DNA from: Kiritimatiellia bacterium
GTDB taxonomy: Bacteria > Verrucomicrobiota > Kiritimatiellia > SLAD01
Length of the DNA: 36,266 nucleotides
Reading direction: 5' to 3'
Assembly: GCA_007134735.1 (NCBI GenBank)
Contig: SLKG01000131.1
Coordinates: forward strand, 1 to 36,266
Position numbers and translations under genes: made by a program. The stretch's first letter is position 1, and each line of letters opens with the position of its first letter. The notes under the pieces are model-generated. The model worked only from the letters and a program-made list of their open reading frames with translations, did not search any database and was not told where the DNA came from. Positions 35,601-36,266 of the stretch are shown here, piece after piece.

Positions 35601-36266
35601 CCCCGTGACATCCCAAGTATACATCCGGTTGGTCACATCAATCCCGGTGACAATGTTGGACCAGGATACCCCCTCGTCCGGACTGTACTGCAGGTACACC
35701 GTGCTTTCGGCCGGGAAGGCCCCGTAATTCCATCGCAACACATTGCCCGCGCCGGAAATGTTGCCCCCGTCGTTGAATGTGATGGTGTGCAGCCAGGGAT
35801 CCTCCCGGCTTTGGCTCGCCCGTTCCGTGCCCCCGTAGGCTCCCGCATTTACTCGCGATCCATGGGGGGCAGGCTCGTTGGTATAGGCCGTGGATGCCGG
35901 ATCGCCAAAGTCAATCACCACCGAATGAACGGCATCCGTGACCGTACTGCCGGTGGAGGGATCAAAGCGCCCGGTCACGCTCTTGGGATGAAAATTAAAA
36001 CCGGCCGGATCGGCAAATTCGGGATCCGCGTATGTGCTGTTGGGCATATCCAGCTCGTGAAGATACCGGAACTGCCCATGAAGCAGCACCGTGTCCCAGA
36101 ACACATTGTAATCGCCGGCTATGCCCGTCAGCGTATTGAACGCGCTCTCGCCCGCGATCACGCTGTTGTTCACTTCGATGCCGCCGCCCTGGCGATGGAC
36201 GTTCACCGTATTCTTCCAGAAGACGCATCGATCAAATGTGATGCCCGGACCGAACCAGCGGGCGCC
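17667..36266 (-). CDS. Giant modular beta-helix protein, N terminus beyond window
   Basis: The frame is open from the right window edge to the TAG at 17667, at least 6,199 codons. The track start (36206) is an internal GTG: 20 further in-frame codons upstream ('GITFDRCVFWKNTVNVH') continue the beta-helix pattern. The protein has 13 complete modules of about 450 residues. Each begins with a Kre9/KNH-like sandwich ('W..G..V.IE.S.DGG.SW...A.G', 'YTWDTT', 'WRV.SE.DP'). A DUF1565-like opening follows ('YYVNDG....VYTTAPG..NDGLTP.TP', 'LEPGDIIYVDTG.Y'), then right-handed beta-helix turns ('IIGSTN..AGGTV', 'LLWSN', 'DYN.F'). A cap closes each module ('DPLFADP..FH..S..GRYDP', 'SPLIDAGDP', 'GGRVNIGLYGNT..ASKS'). 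The last ~200 residues are a degenerate sandwich plus a second sandwich, with no recognised anchor or sorting motif. A secreted adhesin or surface fibre is likely; a carbohydrate-active role is possible. Confidence 0.93.
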   Translation of the reverse strand, partial: GARWFGPGITFDRCVFWKNTVNVHRQGGGIEVNNSVIAGESAFNTLTGIAGDYNVFWDTVLLHGQFRYLHELDMPNSTYADPEFADPAGFNFHPKSVTGRFDPSTGSTVTDAVHSVVIDFGDPASTAYTNEPAPHGSRVNAGAYGGTERASQSREDPWLHTITFNDGGNISGAGNVLRWNYGAFPAESTVYLQYSPDEGVSWSNIVTGIDVTNRMYTWDVTGLEPMAAHWRVVSHSDPSVWAQNERRFTVNGYMFPYYVNDGHVEGNVYTTEPGDDANDGLTPGTPMRTLTNLLATYTLEPGSIVYIDTGTYSNYTTTVSVSGVEGRPIVFQGAPGGGATVFRRGAGGENVFDLDYVQHVHFRDMTVMESRYGMGGPGTHGAAQGEHILVENIIFRDNANAIRARGDGWTIRNTVFTGNSGNAINAYHAAYDFLVEHCVFYDNFAALWIEHGLASQVFRNNVVVGGTAFRRNTPTADYNVFWRTDLFEGQRAYLSELNGPNSIHTDPLFADPQNLNFHPKSVTGRYDPLTGNTVTDSVHSVLIDFGDPASTAWTNEPDPNGGRVNAGAFGGTELAGRSRTSAWVRALTFSDGGGASGANTILRWNHGKFDPGETVALQFRPDGGVTWSNIATGVPVTDGVYTWDVTGVPPMAAVWRVVSESDPAVESRSVQRFSINGHKVPYYVNNDDTEDNSYTSEAGNDSHDGLTPETPMRTITNLFARYNLGGFDIVYVDTGVYSNFTLTVGPRQAGSSASGRFTLRGSTSPAGGGTVIDRMNPDHDALRVTGSHVEIEHMTLKNGLRVTIDADSVALRDVRVFDMAASGASSIVNLEFSQGVSFERCIIKGRGVGIRGNWPFTVNGNVMWSNSAAFNLVRNQALGTTISNTVVVGGNMFAGTRITQYGDYNILWNAAIGPAQYTSLNVFQKLYGWWNSAVLDPKFADPENYNFHPRSMTGRYDPDTGDFVADAEHSPLIDLGDPASTAWTNEPAPHGDRLNVGAFGGTLWASKSRTNAWLQVLTYNDGGALNVEENDIVRWTGGNFPPEATVRIELAAEPGADWQVAASGISATAGSWAWAYTNQTSTTQAMWRVVYEDDPDVSSHTASTFSFRNGPFVYYVNNHSTAGNVYTVAPGDNANRGLDPSTPKATLQAVLNAYALEPGDIIYVDTGVYTLGAAVSANPVMGITHSGSTNQYVHIRGSTNNAAGGTVFARPGTPAAGRYGLLLDNARYVKVSDIRFRNQDEGIRLNNAEGSRLVRVHAYENNTGIRVINSPGTVLERVISRQNTQNGVLVGSGDVTLRHSVLWNNVGTALRVAGGTARMTNSVIVASTPGALGYHAANPASVVANYNNIFTRNQAMVGHIASLGRNTDSLSAWSAETGQDRASMSVDPLFADPPVDFHLKTRTPAGRYDPASGGWVADAVTSRLIDAGDPASDFSNEPPPNGGRVNIGLYGNTPEASKGRQSPWLHAASLRQGGWVKETATLSWVAGNLDVSDLVRIEISADGGESWDELHAGVPATDEYYLWDTTAIETAVAGLWRVSLVENPSGVFSETTNFFAIRNAPLAWYVNNGDMNHTLWTTAPGSPTNWVATPERPLDSLATVFHRYDIEPGDVVYVDTGMYSDHATVTIGPADSGVSGNPVVVLGSTHYSVPGSVLAFTGGVGLDVDHARYVIISNIVVEGAATGIRVRDSQHIGLSMVRAVGGSGDGLFLQRNNHIRVSRAVLADNQGFGLRGHQSDQVRVGQSIVWSNRAGGVRYSAANTVSISNSLITAAGITNRIYSLENVSGFQSDFNNLQLRDDAELALVNNLLRRFLTSWQAATGNDMHSLTHAPLLADPANGDFHLRSEAGRFDPAQNDFVLDGETSPMIDAAHPGTPYGEESFPNGGRMNMGLYGNHPEASRTPPTPRLLAVSLYGGGVIRGTNSLYWIATGGATSHTVRIQYTADDGETWVDIAVGLPAAQGVYEGWDTTVEGTFPRAFWRVISEDDASLQASNSVPFRINNSQISYYVNDGNTEGNVYTTTAGNLLHDGLDPDTPLPSLHAVMNRYDIEAGDRIYIDTGEYTFSSPVTFSAMMSGWGTNRVRIIGSTNYTAGGTVINGLKSGPAFRFRDVEAYEVSHLRFTNTARVMDLERVKDSRFEHVHIDFPTGMSSAGDRYGFRIAESQDIVMNRSSIFGLTNTVRSWALQAEESTGLLWNNGVMWYNNIGIELAANSSMAISNSIIGVFGPNRIGIRVTLGSSFTGDYNNFHARQGADPVHHVVRIAQPPHNVSLSAPLRYPDVTTWQQATGKGLNTLSHDPLFLDAQAGSFFLKSQEGRYDVSTGLFVPDAVTSPLIDAGDPAADYAHEPDPNGGRVNIGLYGNTLWASKTPDDGALTVLSFNDGGVAKGTQVNLRWLPRGAVTNDLVLIRFSGNGGASWDTVATGIPALDGVYTWNTTEWPSTLKGRWRVESQSTPVSGTNEVIFAVRNTNFVFYVNDDSLDGDVYTTAVGASGNTGLSADSPLPGLADVFQRYDVRPGDVVYVDTGEYTLSGNLVISQRDAGDGEDPVRIIGSTNRDEGGTVFTGGGLRLDATRGLTLKNITFNRVGQVGAALHVVNATNTLMKAVDVIGGGHGIHIERSMLTRMVNCSVRNVTTNALWADQSAKVVWDQGLLWSNRYAVRGFAGISVSNSVLGAFGPDAYIYFGGGLLNADYNSIHVRDDAWVARESVGGQELPNLYRRLGNWAQATGRDRHSLAQDPLFADPAVGDFHLKTQAPGGRYVPGVGFSATDEVTSPLIDAASPAAPFDQEPIPHGDRANIGRFGNTPEASHSPTNAALHAVSFYDGGTVRGTNVTFHWLAQGAALSHSVRIEFSPDNGASWDVLAAGIPADAGSFTQPLEGMPSTVLARWRVVSETEEPLSGEMPDTVVFAIRNGPVPFYVNDSSTNGNVYTTNIGLPGHTGTTPSDPKDSVRSILRTYDLEPGDLIYIDTGTYPLTRTISITSMDAGSLEANRPVTLIGSTNYAAGGTVFEAADLNPAISLTDAEYIALRHLTIRNAQVGIRLTRSRGFDFRHIRIEGAATGVSVTDGSHNGVFRHCLIRDTTGPALSLAGVTGISWGHGVLWSNAVGEAALGAVQMSGGSVSFSNSVFSHFSANAVFSWNRAADLRSDYNFFQLEGPAYISRRTYPFVPGDALRVPLPMKSRNLAEWIRDYGRDRHSLAGDPLFADPVGGDFHPLSEAGRYDPVVKTFVTDAHTSLLIDSGSPQADYSKESDPHGYRVNIGLYGNTPEASRSPAEPRLVPLTLRDGGYARGDSFRLIWRAYGAATGHTVRIDFSPDGGNTWEEIATNIVAVTEGGLFWDTTGHPSTWIGAWRVRSEDDPGVYGQTEKPFALRNDPLVLYINDGSTEGVVYTTAAGSSDGDGLTPATPRNSLQSILNEYDLEPGDVIYMDTGNYIIDQTIEWTRFNAWNNMTNLLPLFEGAAGVTLQGSTNELAGGTRITRVQNGRALELVDAWGVSIRNIRFRNEPRGSGSAIRLTRSSYASLEWITARDALIGIDINESHEVRLRHTLLQGHAESGLRSWRSENTDFQHGVFWSNAVGARVGGGSYAQDPLTRVSSLTVENSVFGALKPETAGIEREDGSDSGVLSSDYNVFHVVPGAYIGRQTGPYPGGAFPIRRLSRWNERTGQDANSLGADPKFADPDTGDFHPMSPYGRYVPGEGFVTNAMEAFSPLIDGARADAPYGHEPDPNGARANIGLYGNTPQASKSPEEGVLRVLTFSDGGSNFDDIGLHWVAAGPVTNHLVTIEFSPLGGEAGSWTNVATGVPASHGYYLWNSAPYGRAIAGVWRITSQTDTNLWSMNDNFFRLRQDGSIPYFVNHPLSNGDVYTTAPGHDNNTGWLPSAPKPSLRSLIRDNELEPGDVIYIDTGVYEENVTTRMSIFEAGTAESPVIIRGSTNMTAGGTVMDRITRVGSTLEFFETEGIRIENLSFRNANTGVRITRSDSISLSNIKSYNNVAQGVHAAGSSNVRLENVLLWNNDAVGLSLVTDEGAAVVNARHVVSWGNPVAMRVDAGCSLQISNSVLQAHQTDARIFVLGENVTAIQADYNNLVRTEGAVLAERQVDFGGNEFYPRMLDWQRFLGQDRNSLSHAPHFANPGAGDFHPMSVEGRWLSTNWVSDAVHSPLIDTGSPYSPWDREQEPHGERVNIGFYGHTPYASLSKTNAWLLAVSVNDGGVVFGTQRLYWVAGNMDPSETVTVEFSSDGISYVPLKSGIPVYESEFMWDASNVPITQHARWRVVSDEDPDLRDTVDMPFTVKNETIVVYVNDGNTNNTVYTTAPGHSDNDGLSPNQPMNNPARAIQEHPFGPGDILYIDTGEYIIADTDGMRLGLIGDTLKSGQPGWPIIIMGSTNFAAGGSRFVGTGHNAALVTLIAARDVHVHNLDLRQAQRGVRVVNAQEIKLDYVSAHGTTFGFDFNNARNIKLSRAASYNNAQWGYRVAGAQSIVDILSSVAWGNQLGAVSLGSGTRAVVRHSILDASLLHALAYSVHEQASISGDYNMIWPGGNTRLARDPFMLVDYRSLRAWQDARNMDHHSVVAPPLFADPASGNFRLRSQKGRFNLETGVHEPDAETSWAIDAGDRDAPYDHEPEPHGGRLNIGRYGNTAQASLSVTNRLNADLKVVSMRDGGTVSFTHPLYWLHRGLDEHETVRLEYSPNDGATWITIATNVPVADQTHFWDFSEEESTPLGLWRIELESDPSLQDQTPQNFTIRNGPITYFVNDTNTVGDVYAAAPGHATNDGITVWTPVDRISAIIERYDLDQGDTIYVDTGIYEIDQNILILANDSGVATNRVVIQGSTNHLAGGTVLHRVRHGNFSMAGEPAVIFDLYGVRFLEFRDLIMQNADIAIRMGGPTSRTTGHLLKNLLIRDGGRAGVSISESAGNRFERVVITRHYGSGISMVSGAGNTWINSSILWSNRLNAINVEGTLNISNSVLHAMAAPTNVIYNVPSGSNVRSDYNALFADRGASYARRAGFLFSGLPQWNQETLQDRRSISGDPLFADPANDDYHLLSEVGRYVRGEGWVTNDTVTSFLIDTGSPQSDYSMEPEPHGGRRNIGLYGNTAEASKSLTREWLLAITALQGGRMNGIIQLYWAFGNLDATNRVRLEYSLEMGENWQPIAENVPIDQDGFFWDSTDPDVLISPISQWRVILEADTNLYHTADTFFGLNGPFTFYVNDHSVENNVFTEAPGDDEAFGIFPTAPKATLKSVFDDWDLEPEDRILIDTGIYYFDTNNLVTITIDSQGAAGRPVTIRGSTNAPGTLLDATALGGAVFLNITAGHMLLEDMAVRHGAVRAAGTNIVFRDMQFSNTSLRIAGAAGQARNIRMIDGSLEITGNDVYAGGVEIRDGTLTVGGARALLEHSVISRGAGTLVTVSGTNTVIRNNTVVGGGVAVRQRGSGSSLDLFNNILIANSQIIQRDAGTLSSDYNLLLARGNAWIGNTAEGLWERLVYWQERSGQDLNSISADPLFADEAGGDYHLKSSAGRYFEGIWMTDLQNSPAIDAGNPGSAFGHELDPNGGRINLGAYGNTEQASKTSASPWLGTMSLNDGGAVRGTNVVLRWLARGAGMDEETVTLQYRPDPSGGWITIVSGLPAAAGSYTWDTTQFESSLFAKWRVVLDSNPGVYYGETDNEFSVRNDPQDFFVNNGVFHDIYTTAPGSPANDGLTPATPKSSIQDLLDTYDTVGGDVIYVDTGTYTVGDTEIIWSRGGDAEHGPMVIQGSTNLALGGTVLRRGNTVIGRGFNVLAAHVTLRDLSIHTAQRGVWLNSTRDVKVERVFSYSNTVGILAGNSRNVELRNLRVWKNLGGIDLSNVRTARVENVTFVANSNYSFRAQNTILNTKLQNNIFVVSGSNDVALSGSEIPSDEMFIDYNIYYFEEDGYIFGTNRNLRTWQLSQHYDFRSAITNPRMQNASAGNFHLRSEYGRYDPSLNTFVEDVETSWAIGRGNPDSPFDRQPDPTAGRVNLGAFGNTEFASKGSTNIRVVTRTLNAPGQEIGTLDELLQPLVWAVNNLPEGVLVAVQFSGDGGVSWHTIEENVDAYQEYIIWTTDPYFNTFDGRWRVIGMHEDDVYAATNTAPIEIRFSEFEDIVEQFLTSERHTIMWHGAWHETYRVEYTEDGINWVDAPDGPGSHQKGRFTSTRGGDLYYEDIESPDNRFRSYRVIWEVD
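19235..35500 (-). repeat. Thirteen-fold ~1.35-kb modular repeat within the giant gene
   Basis: The 'Y(V/I)N(D/N)' codons that open each beta-helix lie near 35490, 34215, 32920, 31570, 30248, 28855, 27517, 26137, 24710, 23362, 22003, 20643 and 19235. Spacing is 1,275-1,430 nt (mean about 1,355). Copies are strongly diverged at DNA level, so this is an old expansion kept in frame. The first three (N-terminal) copies are the most alike. Confidence 0.9.

Overview
The window is GC-rich bacterial DNA and contains no rRNA or tRNA gene that I can see. Housekeeping genes (purA, uppS, cdsA, rseP) sit next to an enormous beta-helix protein built on 'SPLIDAGDP..EP.PNGGRVNIGLYGNT..ASKS' caps. There are several families of intergenic hairpin repeats. 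Together these suggest a member of the PVC superphylum, perhaps Kiritimatiellota/Verrucomicrobiota-like. This is inference from style; no marker gene was compared.

Left part (1-8.3 kb): a glucosylglycerate locus. Reading leftward are a degenerate M20-family protein, glucosyl-3-phosphoglycerate synthase (gpgS) and a GT4 glycosyltransferase that runs off the window. All three overlap. Reading rightward from the same 176-bp divergent region are a second GT4 glycosyltransferase and, 3 nt later, a GH13_18 phosphorylase best read as glucosylglycerate phosphorylase. A convergent glycerate kinase follows. Read together, the genes can make glucosyl-(3-phospho)glycerate, perhaps extend it with other sugars, and recycle it by phosphorolysis to glucose-1-phosphate and glycerate, with glycerate returned to glycolysis. 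A dedicated glucosyl-3-phosphoglycerate phosphatase is not visible.

Middle part (8.3-15.3 kb): a REP-like repeat cluster that also supplies an intrinsic terminator, a cytoplasmic GH13 alpha-glucan hydrolase, then the leftward run purA-uppS-cdsA-rseP-small membrane protein. The dxr gene often found between cdsA and rseP is absent, and a 12-bp-arm hairpin sits there instead.

Two arrays of a ~190-bp composite hairpin unit (3 units at 6.5-7.1 kb, 6 units at 15.5-16.75 kb) share a leader, an orientation and an abrupt end at a stop codon. They match no repeat class I can name and are the most unusual non-coding feature here.

Right part (16.75-36.27 kb): a VanZ-like membrane protein fused to a beta-sandwich domain, translationally coupled to a giant leftward gene. 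The giant ORF is open to the window edge (more than 6,199 codons). It contains 13 repeats of a ~450-residue module, each made of a Kre9/KNH-like sandwich plus a right-handed beta-helix. The start listed in the ORF track is an internal GTG, so the protein is truncated at its N terminus by the window.
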